Assembly: GCA_017442225.1 (NCBI GenBank)
Contig: JAFSAR010000002.1
Span: 1 to 64,000 of the forward strand
From: Clostridia bacterium
GTDB lineage: Bacteria > Bacillota > Clostridia > Oscillospirales > Acutalibacteraceae
Reading direction: 5' to 3'
DNA length: 64,000 bases
Shown here piece after piece: positions 16,637 to 26,036 of the stretch; position 1 is the stretch's first letter, and each line of letters begins with the position of its first letter. The position numbers were made by a program, and so were the translations under genes. The notes beneath the pieces were generated by a model. It saw only the letters and a program-made list of their open reading frames with translations. It was not told the DNA's origin and did no database searches.

Positions 16637-17722
16637 ATGGCACGAGTAAAAATGACAGCAAAGGAAAAGAAAAGCAACAAAGAATTTTTTGAGGCGCTTA
16701 AGCTTATGGAGCAGGAAAGAGGAATTCCCTGCGAGTTTATTGCCGACAAAATTTCAGAGGCAATCACAGTAGCTGCGCGAAAAGACTTTGGCGGCAACGA
16801 CATTGTATCTTGCGTTATTGACGTTGAAAATGAGATTTTCTCGGTTACAGCGCGCAAGGAAATCGTAGACGAGGTTGAAAACCCCTACACACAAATAAGT
16901 CGCGAGGATGCTATGGCGATTGATGCAAAATCGGTTGAAAACGGTTTTGTAGACATAAAGCTCGACCCCAAAAAGTTTGGCAGAATTGTGGCGCAAAACT
17001 CTAAAAACAACTTCCGTCAGGGTGTTAAGGAGGCGGAACGCGGTCAGGCGCTCGCCGAGTTCCAGAGTCATAACCGTGAGGTTGTAACGGCTCTTGTTAA
17101 GCGAGTTGACCCAAAAAGCGGCAACGCAGTTGTTGAAATCGGTCATAACGAGGCAGTACTGCCCCGTGCCGAGCAGGTTCCCGATGAGGAAATCTTCGAG
17201 GGTCAGCACATTAAGGTTTATGTTGTTGACGTTAAAGAAACCGATCGCGGACCACGTATAATGCTTTCCCGCACACATCCGGGTCTTGTAAAGCGTTTGT
17301 TTGAGACCGAGGTGCCTGAAATATTTGACGGCACTATCGAAATCAAATCAATTTCACGTCAGGCGGGCTCACGCACCAAAATGGCAGTATGGTGTGAAAA
17401 TACCGAGATTGACGCTATAGGCGCATGTATCGGTCAGCGCGGCGCTCGTGTAAACAAGATCGTTGAGGAGCTTGCGGGCGAAAAGATCGACATTGTGAAA
17501 TACAGCGAAGACCCCGTAGAATTTATCAGTGAAGCATTATCACCTGCAAAGGTTGTGTCGGTAACAATCCAGAGCGCAGATCCCAAGGTTTGCGTTGTGC
17601 GCGTTCCCGAATCACAGCTCTCGCTCGCTATTGGTAACAAGGGTCAGAACGTTCGCCTTGCCGCAAAGCTTACAGGCTGGAAAATTGATATTCATCCCGA
17701 AAGCGGATTTTTTGGTGAATAA
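16637..17722 (+). CDS. nusA: transcription termination/antitermination protein NusA
   Basis: 361 residues, a short Firmicutes-type NusA that binds RNA polymerase and affects pausing and termination. The N-terminal domain (about 1-125) is followed by S1 (about 130-200) and two KH domains with GACIGQRGARVNKI (about 260) and LAIGNKGQNVRLAAK (about 330). It lacks the C-terminal repeats of proteobacterial NusA. It lies between rimP and ylxR, as in Bacillus. Confidence 0.96.
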   Translation: MARVKMTAKEKKSNKEFFEALKLMEQERGIPCEFIADKISEAITVAARKDFGGNDIVSCVIDVENEIFSVTARKEIVDEVENPYTQISREDAMAIDAKSVENGFVDIKLDPKKFGRIVAQNSKNNFRQGVKEAERGQALAEFQSHNREVVTALVKRVDPKSGNAVVEIGHNEAVLPRAEQVPDEEIFEGQHIKVYVVDVKETDRGPRIMLSRTHPGLVKRLFETEVPEIFDGTIEIKSISRQAGSRTKMAVWCENTEIDAIGACIGQRGARVNKIVEELAGEKIDIVKYSEDPVEFISEALSPAKVVSVTIQSADPKVCVVRVPESQLSLAIGNKGQNVRLAAKLTGWKIDIHPESGFFGE

Positions 17723-17760
17723 TATATTACGCAACACATATACCGAAGGGAGATTTTGAT

Positions 17761-18030
17761 GTGGCTGTAAAAAAGATACCGCTCAGAATGTGTGTCGGCT
17801 GCCGCGAAATGAAGCCGAAGGCAGAGCTGTACCGAATAGTAAAGACACCAAGCGGAGAAATTCTTATTGATAAAACAAATAAACTTTCAGGCCGTGGCGC
17901 ATATATTTGTAAAAGCGGCGAATGCCTTAAAAAAGCCGAAAAAACAAATGCTTTAGCGCACACCTTTTCTACCTCGGTAGACCGTGAAATATATTCGCGT
18001 TTAGCAGGGGAGTGTGACAACCTTGACTGA
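17761..18030 (+). CDS. ylxR: YlxR family RNA-binding protein (RnpM)
   Basis: 89 residues. The YlxR signatures RMCVGCREMKPKAEL, SGRGAYICKSGECLKKA and a DxxxxxSGRGAY loop are clear. In B. subtilis the protein (RnpM) modulates RNase P. The start is GTG at 17761 behind GAAGGGAG; the overlapping ATG one base upstream is in another frame and stops after four codons. It overlaps the next gene by a few bases. Confidence 0.92.
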   Translation: MAVKKIPLRMCVGCREMKPKAELYRIVKTPSGEILIDKTNKLSGRGAYICKSGECLKKAEKTNALAHTFSTSVDREIYSRLAGECDNLD

Positions 18031-18349
18031 CAAGGTGTTAAGCCTGCTCGGCTTTGCCGCAAAGGCAGGCAAGCTCTCTTACGGATTTGATTCCGTAAAA
18101 AATACGCTTTTGCAAAATAAAAGCAAATTAGTGCTGATAGCAAACGATGTGTCGCCAAAAAGCAAAAAAGAGGTTTTGTTTTACAGCGATAAATCCAAAA
18201 CACAATGCATGGTTTTGGACGAATACAATATGGAAACGGTGTCACACGCCATAGGGCGCCGATGCGGAATAATTTCGGTTAACGACGCTTCGTTTTCACA
18301 AGGTTTACTGTCGGCAATCAACGTAGGGAGGAACTTAAATGATAAGTAG
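18023..18349 (+). CDS. ylxQ: L7Ae/YlxQ-like ribosomal protein
   Basis: 108 residues of the L7Ae/L30e/S12e/Gadd45 family ([16 protein letters not shown] at the N terminus, [19 protein letters not shown]), an RNA kink-turn-binding fold located between ylxR and infB as usual. The start is uncertain. I favour TTG at 18023, 10 bp after GGGGAG and inside the end of ylxR; the in-frame GTG at 18014 is too close to that site. The gene overlaps the infB start by 11 bp. Confidence 0.85.
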   Translation: MTDKVLSLLGFAAKAGKLSYGFDSVKNTLLQNKSKLVLIANDVSPKSKKEVLFYSDKSKTQCMVLDEYNMETVSHAIGRRCGIISVNDASFSQGLLSAINVGRNLNDK

Positions 18350-20888
18350 ATATAAAATTAGTGATTTAGCCAAAGATTTTAATATGCCATCAAAGGAGCT
18401 TATTGCGCTCGTAACTTCACTCACAGGCGAAGAGAAAAAGTCTTCAACCGTGCTTATTGAAAATGAGATAGCTCTTGTTTTTGATGCGCTTACAAAGAAA
18501 AATGCGGTAAAAAGCTTTGACGATTATTTTGCCATGGGCGCCGAAACACGCGCTGCTCAAGCCAAGAAAAAGCAGGACGAAAAAGACAGAAAGCTTGCCG
18601 AGCAGATGGCTATCTTAGAGCAGTTAAAGGCTGCAGCTGCCGCTGCTGAGGGCAAAGCGCCCGAACAAAAGGCAGAGCCCAAGACGGAAGCAAAGCCCGA
18701 AAAGAAGACCGAAACCAAAAAGGCTGAAACCAAAAAAGCCGAGCCTAAAAAGGAAACCAAGCCCGAAAATAAAAAGGCTGAACCAAAAAAAGAACAGCCT
18801 AAGAAGGAAGAGGCAAAGAAGGCCCCTGAAAAGAAAGAGACAAAGCCTTACGACGGTCCATTAGTTGCGCCGCCTAAAAAGGAGAAAAAGGGTGGCGAAG
18901 CGCCCAACCGCGGTCCCGCGCAGCTTCGCAATGTTGATATGCGTACTTCTAACGTTAATATCGACAAGTATAATGAAAAGTACGAGAACATCGCGCCTGC
19001 AAACTCTATGCGCGACAACTACTCTCGTAAACAGAAAATTAAGCAGAAATCTCAGGATTATAAACGTCCTCAGGGCGCAAAGAGAGAAACCGAGGCAGAC
19101 AAACTGCGCCGTATGCAGCTTGAGCGCATAAAGAAAACGCCTATCACCGTAACGGTTGGCGACGAAATTACTGTAGGTGAGCTTGCCGCTGCTATGAAAA
19201 AGACTGCGGCAGAGGTTATAAAAGAGTTAATGAAGCTTGGTATGATGGCTACCGTTAATCAGGTAATCGACTATGATACCGCAGAAATCGTTGTTACCGA
19301 AATGGGCGCAAAGATTGAGCGTCAGGTTGTTGTAACTATAGAAGAAAAGATTATGGACGTTACCGAGGACTCAGCAGAAGACCTTAAACCACGTAGCCCT
19401 GTTGTAGTTGTAATGGGACACGTTGACCACGGTAAAACTTCATTGCTCGATGCTATCCGCGATACTGCCGTTACCGATACTGAGGCGGGCGGTATTACAC
19501 AGCATATAGGCGCTTACCGCGTAAAGTGCAAGGGTCAGGATATTACCTTCCTTGACACCCCCGGACACGCGGCGTTTACCGCTATGCGTCAGCGCGGCGC
19601 CATGGCTACCGATATTGCGATATTGGTAGTTGCTGCCGACGACGGTATTATGCCTCAAACAATCGAGGCTATAAATCACGCAAAGGCTGCCGAGGTACAG
19701 ATAATTGTCGCTATAAACAAGATGGATAAACCCGAGGCAAACCCCGACCGTATTATGCAGCAGCTTACCGAGCATTCACTCGTTCCTGAGGAATGGGGCG
19801 GCGATATTATCTGCGTTCCCGTTTCTGCAAAGACACATGACGGCATTGATAATCTGCTTGAAAACGTTCTGCTTGTAGCCGAAATGCTTGAGCTTAAGGC
19901 TAACCCTGACCGCAGAGCCAAGGGTGTTGTTATTGAGGCGCGTCTTGACAAGGGCCGCGGTCCTGTTGCTACATTGCTTGTGCAAAACGGCACTCTTAAC
20001 GCGGGTGATATAATCGTTGCGGGTACGGCTGTTGGCCGTGTTCGCCAAATGACCGACGAAAACGGCAAGGTGGTAAAGACTGCAGGTCCGTCTGTTCCTG
20101 TAGAAATCACAGGTCTTGCCGAAACACCTGACGCAGGCGACGGCTTTGACGCCGTTTCTGACGAGCGTCTTGCGCGTGAGCTTGTTGAACAGCGTAAAGA
20201 AAAGATTAAAAATGAAATGTTTAGCGCCAAAGAAAAGGTTACGCTTGATAACCTCTTTAGTCAACTCAGCGACGGCGACCTTAAAGAGCTTAACATTATC
20301 GTTAAGGCAGACGTTCAGGGTAGCGTAGAGGCAGTTAAGGACAGCCTCGTAAAGCTTTCTAACGAAGAGGTTAAGGTAAGCGTTATCCATGGTGGCGTTG
20401 GCGCTATCAACGAGTCCGATATAATGCTCGCTCAGGCTTCGGGCGCAATTGTCGTAGGCTTTAACGTTCGTCCCGATGCAGTTGCAAAGGCTACCGCCGA
20501 GCGTGATGGCGTAGATGTTCGCACCTACCGCGTAATTTACGAAGCTATTGAAGAAATTGAAGCCGCTATGAAGGGTATGCTCGCGCCCAAATTCCGCGAA
20601 AATATCCTTGGTACAGTTGAAGTGCGTGATACCTATAAGATTTCTAATGTTGGTACCATTGCAGGTTGTCACGTTACCAACGGTAAGGTAACCCGCGCTT
20701 GTCAGATTCGTGTTGTTCGTGATGGCATAGTTATCAGCGAGGATGCTATTAAATCGCTTCGTCGCTTTAAGGACGACGTAAAAGAGGTAGCACAGGGTTA
20801 TGAATGCGGTATAGGTCTTGAAAAATTTGCCGATATTAAAGAGGGCGATGTATTTGAAGCCTTTATTATGGAGGAATACAAGGACTGA
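18339..20888 (+). CDS. infB: translation initiation factor IF-2
   Basis: 849 residues. This GTPase places fMet-tRNA on the 30S subunit. An N-terminal helical domain (1-60) is followed by a highly charged Lys/Glu/Ala/Pro-rich linker (about 75-190), a second IF2-N domain (about 265-320), then the G domain with [24 protein letters not shown] and [10 protein letters not shown], and the C-terminal domains that bind initiator tRNA. GGGAGGAAC precedes the ATG. The stop TGA overlaps the rbfA ATG. Confidence 0.97.
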   Translation: MISRYKISDLAKDFNMPSKELIALVTSLTGEEKKSSTVLIENEIALVFDALTKKNAVKSFDDYFAMGAETRAAQAKKKQDEKDRKLAEQMAILEQLKAAAAAAEGKAPEQKAEPKTEAKPEKKTETKKAETKKAEPKKETKPENKKAEPKKEQPKKEEAKKAPEKKETKPYDGPLVAPPKKEKKGGEAPNRGPAQLRNVDMRTSNVNIDKYNEKYENIAPANSMRDNYSRKQKIKQKSQDYKRPQGAKRETEADKLRRMQLERIKKTPITVTVGDEITVGELAAAMKKTAAEVIKELMKLGMMATVNQVIDYDTAEIVVTEMGAKIERQVVVTIEEKIMDVTEDSAEDLKPRSPVVVVMGHVDHGKTSLLDAIRDTAVTDTEAGGITQHIGAYRVKCKGQDITFLDTPGHAAFTAMRQRGAMATDIAILVVAADDGIMPQTIEAINHAKAAEVQIIVAINKMDKPEANPDRIMQQLTEHSLVPEEWGGDIICVPVSAKTHDGIDNLLENVLLVAEMLELKANPDRRAKGVVIEARLDKGRGPVATLLVQNGTLNAGDIIVAGTAVGRVRQMTDENGKVVKTAGPSVPVEITGLAETPDAGDGFDAVSDERLARELVEQRKEKIKNEMFSAKEKVTLDNLFSQLSDGDLKELNIIVKADVQGSVEAVKDSLVKLSNEEVKVSVIHGGVGAINESDIMLAQASGAIVVGFNVRPDAVAKATAERDGVDVRTYRVIYEAIEEIEAAMKGMLAPKFRENILGTVEVRDTYKISNVGTIAGCHVTNGKVTRACQIRVVRDGIVISEDAIKSLRRFKDDVKEVAQGYECGIGLEKFADIKEGDVFEAFIMEEYKD

Positions 20889-21232
20889 TGGCAGGATTTA
20901 AAATTAACCGAGTAACAAGCGATATAAGACTTTGCCTGTCCGAGCTTTTGCGCGAGGTAAAGGACCCGAGAGTCAGTAAAATGCTCAGTATCGTAAAGCT
21001 TGACGTTTCGGGCGATATGTCTTACGCTACAGTTTATGTAAGCGCTATAGAGGGCAGCGAAAAAACCGAGGAATCGGTAAAGGCACTCAACAAGAGCGCG
21101 GCGGGCTATATCCGTCGCGAACTTGGTAGCCGACTAAAACTGCGCAAGGTGCCTGAGCTTCGTTTTATTGCTGACAACTCAATCGAAAACAGCGCTCATA
21201 TTTCAAAGATTATCGAATCTTTTGACAAATAA
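20888..21232 (+). CDS. rbfA: 30S ribosome-binding factor RbfA
   Basis: 114 residues with a KH-like fold, involved in 16S 5'-end maturation and cold adaptation. The signatures are INRVTSDIRLCLSELLREVKDPRV and SAAGYIRRELGSRLKLRKVPELRF. It starts within the infB stop codon (ATGA), so it is coupled to infB. Confidence 0.95.
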   Translation: MAGFKINRVTSDIRLCLSELLREVKDPRVSKMLSIVKLDVSGDMSYATVYVSAIEGSEKTEESVKALNKSAAGYIRRELGSRLKLRKVPELRFIADNSIENSAHISKIIESFDK

Positions 21233-21268
21233 AAGTTAAAAAACGTCACGAAAGGAAGTGACACATAT

Positions 21269-22255
21269 ATGAATTGTATTGATTTTACATTAAAGGATAC
21301 AGTAAAATTCTTGAAAAAGAACAGTAACTATATTATTCTGACACACGCATCACCCGACGGCGATACCCTGGGCGCAGGATACGCGCTATACTACGGACTT
21401 AAGCAGTTGGGTAAGCGAGTAGAGGTGATCTGTCCTGATGTGATACCGCAAAAATTCGCATATTTTTTGTGCGATACCGACCATGTAAGCCGTGAAAATG
21501 CGGTGGTAATTGCTGTTGACGTTGCAGATAAGCGTCTGCTTGGCGCGCTTCAGGAGGATTTTGGCGATACGGTCGACCTTAATATCGACCATCACGTATC
21601 CAATGCGCGATATGCCAAGAATTTGTATCTTGATGCAGATGCCGCAGCCACCTGTGAAATAATATATGAATTGCTGTCGGCATTAAAGATTAAATTTAAT
21701 GACACAATAGCAAAAGCGCTTTACACGGGCCTCGCTACCGACACAGGCTGTTTTAAATATTCGTGTGTTACGGCTAAAACACATAAAATAGCGGCGGCTT
21801 TGTATGATTACAATATTGAAGCCGACGTTATAAATAAGGTAATGTTTGATACCAAAAGCAAGGATTTGTTAACCCTTGAGCGTATGGTGCTTGATACTGC
21901 GGAATATCATTTTAACGATAAATGTATGATTCTGACTATCACCGCCGCAATGCAGGAAAAAACAGGCTGCAGCGGTCCTGACCTTGAGGGAATAACAGAA
22001 ATTTCACGCAGTGTAGAGGGTGTTATTGCGGGTGTCACTATTAAGCAAACGGGAAGTGATACCTATAAAGCGTCGCTTCGTACCTATGACCCGCTTAATG
22101 CATCCGAAATATGTAAAAAGCTTGGCGGTGGCGGCCATAAAAATGCGGCGGCGGTCACACTTTGCGGTAGCTTAGATGATGTAAAGGTAAAAATTTTAGA
22201 CGCTATAAAACAGCAAATGGAGGAAAAGCATGCTTGGACTTCTGCTGCTGAATAA
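21269..22255 (+). CDS. nrnA: DHH/DHHA1 phosphoesterase, NrnA-like
   Basis: 328 residues. This is the bifunctional oligoribonuclease / 3'-phosphoadenosine 5'-phosphate phosphatase family, placed between rbfA and truB as in other Firmicutes. Metal motifs seen are THASPDGDTLGAG (about residue 27), a VDVADK segment, IDHHVSNARY (about 105, the DHH motif) and the C-terminal GGGGHKNAAA substrate loop. It overlaps truB by 26 bp. Confidence 0.93.
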   Translation: MNCIDFTLKDTVKFLKKNSNYIILTHASPDGDTLGAGYALYYGLKQLGKRVEVICPDVIPQKFAYFLCDTDHVSRENAVVIAVDVADKRLLGALQEDFGDTVDLNIDHHVSNARYAKNLYLDADAAATCEIIYELLSALKIKFNDTIAKALYTGLATDTGCFKYSCVTAKTHKIAAALYDYNIEADVINKVMFDTKSKDLLTLERMVLDTAEYHFNDKCMILTITAAMQEKTGCSGPDLEGITEISRSVEGVIAGVTIKQTGSDTYKASLRTYDPLNASEICKKLGGGGHKNAAAVTLCGSLDDVKVKILDAIKQQMEEKHAWTSAAE

Positions 22256-23117
22256 GCCCGAGGGTATCACCTCTTTCGGCGCGGTTGCGCGTATAAAAAA
22301 ATTAACGGGCGAAAAGCGCGTAGGTCATACGGGTACGCTTGACCCTATGGCTACAGGCGTTTTGCCCATACTTATAGGCAGAGCGACCGTTTTGTCGCAG
22401 TATCTTATAGATGCCGATAAAAGTTATTCCGCTACGATAAAGCTTGGCATTACCACAGATACCTGTGATATTACGGGAAACGTGCTGTCGCAATCAACAG
22501 TTGACGGTAATATTGATTTAGAGGCTGTCTTAAAAATGTTTATAGGCAAACAAATGCAGACGCCCCCAATGTTCAGCGCAATAAAGCAAAACGGTGTTCG
22601 TATGTACGAGCTTGCCCGCCGAGGAGAATCGGTAGAAATACCTGCCCGTGAGATAGAGGTTTTTTCGCTTTCGCAAACTTCACCTATAAGCGACACGTTT
22701 GAATTTGATATAGATACCACCGTTTCAAAGGGAACCTATATCCGTTCGCTTTGCCGCGATATAGGCGAGGCTCTTGGCTGCGGGGCAACGCTTACGAGGC
22801 TCATTCGCACCAAAACAGCAGGCTTTGATATTGCAAAGTGCGTGTGCTTTGACGACCTCACACCCGAAAATATAGGCGATTATATTCTGCCGTGCGATAC
22901 GGTGGTAGAATATATGCCAAAGGTTACCGTCAGCGAAAAGCAGGCTGTGCGTTTTTGCAACGGCGGCGCGCTCAGCCTTGACAGGATAAAACTAAGCGAA
23001 TTTACAGATAATACCGTTTATCGCGTATATTTTGGCGAAAAGTTTTTAGGACTGGGTATTTCAGATACAAAAGAAAATGTTTTAAAAATTGTATGTTTGG
23101 TAGATAGGCAGGTGTAA
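22230..23117 (+). CDS. truB: tRNA pseudouridine(55) synthase TruB
   Basis: 295 residues. It makes pseudouridine 55 in the T loop of tRNAs. The motif GHTGTLDPMATGVLPILIG contains the catalytic Asp, followed by KSYSATIKLG and SKGTYIRSLCRDIG; a small C-terminal PUA-like part is present. The ATG at 22230 lies inside the end of nrnA behind GGAGGAAAAGC. Followed by ribF after 3 bp. Confidence 0.95.
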   Translation: MLGLLLLNKPEGITSFGAVARIKKLTGEKRVGHTGTLDPMATGVLPILIGRATVLSQYLIDADKSYSATIKLGITTDTCDITGNVLSQSTVDGNIDLEAVLKMFIGKQMQTPPMFSAIKQNGVRMYELARRGESVEIPAREIEVFSLSQTSPISDTFEFDIDTTVSKGTYIRSLCRDIGEALGCGATLTRLIRTKTAGFDIAKCVCFDDLTPENIGDYILPCDTVVEYMPKVTVSEKQAVRFCNGGALSLDRIKLSEFTDNTVYRVYFGEKFLGLGISDTKENVLKIVCLVDRQV

Positions 23118-23120
23118 AAA

Positions 23121-23960
23121 ATGAATACTGCAATTGTTCTCGGTACGTTTGACGGTTTGCACTCAGGTCACCGCGCCGTAATAGAAAAAGCGGATGGCTT
23201 TTTCGGCGTTGCAGTTACGTTTGATATACCGCCCAAAAGTATTTTGACAGGTGATCCGCAATTACTGATTTTGCCAGAAGAACGAGCAAAACGCATAAAG
23301 CAACTTGGCATAACACAGGTAGAGATGCAAAACTTTAACGAGGTTAAAGACGTAAAGGCCGACTGTTATCTGCGCATTTTAAAACAAAAATACAATCCGT
23401 CGAGGATAGTATGCGGTTTTAACTACAGATTTGGCTGTGGCGCAGAGGGCGATACAAAGTTGCTCGCTGAATTTTGCAAAAATAACGGTATAGAATTTAT
23501 CTGTGTTCCGCCCGTTAAAAAAGACGGCATTACGGTTTCTTCCACCAACATAAGAAATCTTATCCGTGAAGGAAAAATGGAGGAAGCCGCTTCACAGATT
23601 TACGGTGGATTCAGTTTCACCCAACCTGTTTTGCACGGTGATGCCCGCGGTAGAACCTTAGGCTTTCCTACGGCTAACCAGATTTATCCCGAAAAGTTAG
23701 TAAAAGCAAAGCGCGGCGTATACGTTTCGCGCGTTATGGTAGACGGAAAAGAATATAAGGCCGTCACAAATGTCGGTATCCGACCTACTTATCAGACTTA
23801 TACGGTGGGATGCGAAACGTTTATCAAGGATTTTTCGGGCGATATTTACAGTAAAGAAATGAAAACCGAACTGCTTCGGTTTGTAAGAGAAGAACGCAAA
23901 TTTTCGTCGACAGAGGAGCTTAAAAACGCTATTTTAAACGACGTAAAATTATTGGATTGA
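23121..23960 (+). CDS. ribF: bifunctional riboflavin kinase/FAD synthetase RibF
   Basis: 279 residues. It converts riboflavin to FMN and then FAD. The N-terminal nucleotidyltransferase has GTFDGLHSGHRAVIEKA and a VSSTNIRNLIREGKM (ISST-type) motif; the C-terminal riboflavin kinase domain has HGDARGRTLGFPTAN and KAVTNVGIRPTY. It closes the conserved infB-rbfA-nrnA-truB-ribF run. No FMN riboswitch is present, as expected for an operon-embedded ribF. Confidence 0.95.
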   Translation: MNTAIVLGTFDGLHSGHRAVIEKADGFFGVAVTFDIPPKSILTGDPQLLILPEERAKRIKQLGITQVEMQNFNEVKDVKADCYLRILKQKYNPSRIVCGFNYRFGCGAEGDTKLLAEFCKNNGIEFICVPPVKKDGITVSSTNIRNLIREGKMEEAASQIYGGFSFTQPVLHGDARGRTLGFPTANQIYPEKLVKAKRGVYVSRVMVDGKEYKAVTNVGIRPTYQTYTVGCETFIKDFSGDIYSKEMKTELLRFVREERKFSSTEELKNAILNDVKLLD

Positions 23961-23975
23961 CTTAGGAGGTATACA

Positions 23976-24707
23976 ATGAAAAAGATATTATGTTTATTGC
24001 TGTGCTGTGCGAGTTTAATAAGCCTTGCAGCTTGCGAAAAGTTTGACGACAACTACGGCAAATCATCTGCCGTGAAAGAGCCGATTGCGACTGCTGACAA
24101 GACCGAAAATCAGATAAAAATCCCCGAAATAAAATCAGACGACAGCGTAATGCCTACCTATTTTGATATAAGTCTTTATGACGAAGAAAATTATGCAGAT
24201 ATTTATCTGGGTGAAGATTTTGAATACAAAATTACCTATGTTGGTAGTGCAATAACGGTACCTTCATCTTATAAAGAAATGACTAAAGAGGGCTGGACTC
24301 TTTTATCCTCAGAAGAATATAACGAAGATTCACAAATTTTAGCAGGTAAATCAATAACTGTAGAATTTGTAAATGAGTACGACAAGAAAATAACCGCAGT
24401 TTTTTATAATAATAAAAAATCTTCAACAGCACTTAAAAAGTGTCCGATAGTTAAATTTATAATCAAAGAAAACATTATTGATGCAAACGCTGAATACGGA
24501 CAATTTTTTGTTAACGGTGTAAATAACGTTTCGGCAATAACCGATATTATTGAGCGACTTGGCTCACCGTCACATTTTTACTGTGTGTCTGAAAACAAGT
24601 ATTATCTTGATTGGTTTATAAGCGAAAGTGACCGCAGAAGCGGTATTACAATTTATGTCGATACCGCCGAAGACCATATTGATTCAATCGAGTTTTCATA
24701 TTATTAA
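23976..24707 (+). CDS. putative lipoprotein
   Basis: 243 residues. The signal peptide ends in SLAACEK, a classic lipobox with Cys at residue 20. The rest is acidic and mixed alpha/beta (SVMPTYFDISLYDEEN; DIIERLGSPSHFYCVSENK). The latter stretch resembles the outer-membrane-assembly/BLIP-like 'lipoprotein with GxP' pattern only vaguely, so I make no family call. AGGAGG precedes the ATG by 6 bp. It lies 15 bp after ribF and may be read with that operon. Confidence 0.75.
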   Translation: MKKILCLLLCCASLISLAACEKFDDNYGKSSAVKEPIATADKTENQIKIPEIKSDDSVMPTYFDISLYDEENYADIYLGEDFEYKITYVGSAITVPSSYKEMTKEGWTLLSSEEYNEDSQILAGKSITVEFVNEYDKKITAVFYNNKKSSTALKKCPIVKFIIKENIIDANAEYGQFFVNGVNNVSAITDIIERLGSPSHFYCVSENKYYLDWFISESDRRSGITIYVDTAEDHIDSIEFSYY

Positions 24708-24720
24708 AGAGGTATCAAGA

Positions 24721-25908
24721 ATGAAATGTAATCACTCTTTTTCTGCGGCGGATATTCTTCTGCCAAAAGAAAATTTTGAAAGCTGGGCGGTAATAGCCTG
24801 CGACCAATACACCTCAGAGCCTGAATATTGGGAAAGGGTAAAATCTGCAGCAGGCGACGACCCCAGCGCTTTAAATGTTGTTTTGCCCGAGGTTTATTTG
24901 TCAAATGACAACAGCAAACAAATAGAAAAAATAAATAAAACTATGACCGATTATATTAGCGGCGATATTTTTAACACGTATCCCGACAGTCTGGTTTACG
25001 TAGAGCGTATTCAATCTGACGGCAAGTGCCGACGCGGAATTGTGGGTAAAATTGACCTTGAGTGCTACGATTACCGTTCGGGTACCGATGCCGAAATTCG
25101 CGCTACCGAGCAGACTGTGCTGTCACGTATTCCTCCCCGTGTAGAAATACGCAAAAACGCTCCACTTGAGCTGCCACATGTTATGCTGCTTTTTGATGAC
25201 GCAAAGGACGAGATTTTTTCATATCTTAAAACCAATATCGACAATTTTAAAAAGGTATACGACTTTACGCTTATGTGTAATGCGGGTAGCATAAAGGGCT
25301 ATCTTTTAAATGACGATGCCAAGCATAAGGTGTCGTCTATACTCCAAGACTTAAAAGAAAATAATGACGGATTTTTATTTTGCGTGGGAGACGGAAATCA
25401 TTCACTTGCTACAGCAAAAGAATGTTATAATCAAAATCCGACCGAAGCCTCTCGCTATGCGCTTACCGAAATTGTAAATATACACGACACCGCGCTCGAA
25501 TTTGAACCTATTTACCGCGTGGTATTTGGCGTAGAGCCGGAAGCGTTGATTGACGAGTTTGTAAAGACTGTGGGCGAGGGAGATCAAAAATTCACCTGTG
25601 TTTACGGTGATACGGTAAAAGAAATTGGTGTAAATCCGACAGCAAAATTAGCTGTCGGAACGCTACAGACATTTCTTGACGAATATGTAAAAAATCATCC
25701 CGACGCAGAAATCGACTATATTCACGGCGAGGAGTCGCTTAAAAAGTTGGCAACTCGCGACAATGCGGTGGGATTTATCTTTGACGGAATGCAAAAAAGC
25801 GAGCTTTTTGATGCGGTGAATTCTGACGGCTCGTTGCCGAGAAAAACCTTTTCTATGGGACACGCCGACGATAAACGGTTTTATATTGAAGCGCGTAAAA
25901 TCAGATAA
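24721..25908 (+). CDS. DUF1015 family protein
   Basis: 395 residues, close to the usual DUF1015 length. Family segments include WAVIACDQYTSEPEYWERV near the N terminus, FLFCVGDGNHSLATAKECY (about 220) and GFIFDGMQKSEL near the C terminus. The function of DUF1015 is not established; the GDGNHS motif suggests a catalytic or binding site. I chose the ATG at 24721, behind AGAGGTATCAAG; a longer frame upstream overlaps the lipoprotein gene and is not needed. Confidence 0.85.
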   Translation: MKCNHSFSAADILLPKENFESWAVIACDQYTSEPEYWERVKSAAGDDPSALNVVLPEVYLSNDNSKQIEKINKTMTDYISGDIFNTYPDSLVYVERIQSDGKCRRGIVGKIDLECYDYRSGTDAEIRATEQTVLSRIPPRVEIRKNAPLELPHVMLLFDDAKDEIFSYLKTNIDNFKKVYDFTLMCNAGSIKGYLLNDDAKHKVSSILQDLKENNDGFLFCVGDGNHSLATAKECYNQNPTEASRYALTEIVNIHDTALEFEPIYRVVFGVEPEALIDEFVKTVGEGDQKFTCVYGDTVKEIGVNPTAKLAVGTLQTFLDEYVKNHPDAEIDYIHGEESLKKLATRDNAVGFIFDGMQKSELFDAVNSDGSLPRKTFSMGHADDKRFYIEARKIR

Positions 25909-25912
25909 TTAA

Positions 25913-25951
25913 AAATGGCAGGGATTACAATTTCTGTAACCTCTGCCATTT
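25913..25951 (+). terminator. terminator after DUF1015 gene
   Basis: AAATGGCA (25913-25920) and TGCCATTT (25944-25951) form the base of a longer, slightly imperfect hairpin, followed by ATTTTT. It closes the long transcript that begins at rimP or within it. Confidence 0.8.
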
Positions 25952-25960
25952 ATTTTTGGA

Positions 25961-25989
25961 TTGACATAATACGACATAAAATATATAAT
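25961..25989 (+). promoter_or_regulatory. consensus promoter of the dockerin/cohesin operon
   Basis: A perfect TTGACA (25961-25966), 17 bp, perfect TATAAT (25984-25989). Transcription should start near 25997, so the ATG at 26004 would be nearly leaderless, which supports the later start at 26037. Confidence 0.85.
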
Positions 25990-26036
25990 GAGAATGTATT
26001 AAAATGGGATGTTATCCGTTTGGAGTGAAAACGAGA

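Noticed and set aside
19776..20672. A 298-residue minus-strand frame opposite infB
   Set aside because: It is antisense to a highly conserved gene, with no ribosome site or recognisable domain.
23104..23130. FMN riboswitch before ribF
   Set aside because: Only 3 bp separate truB and ribF, leaving no room for an aptamer.
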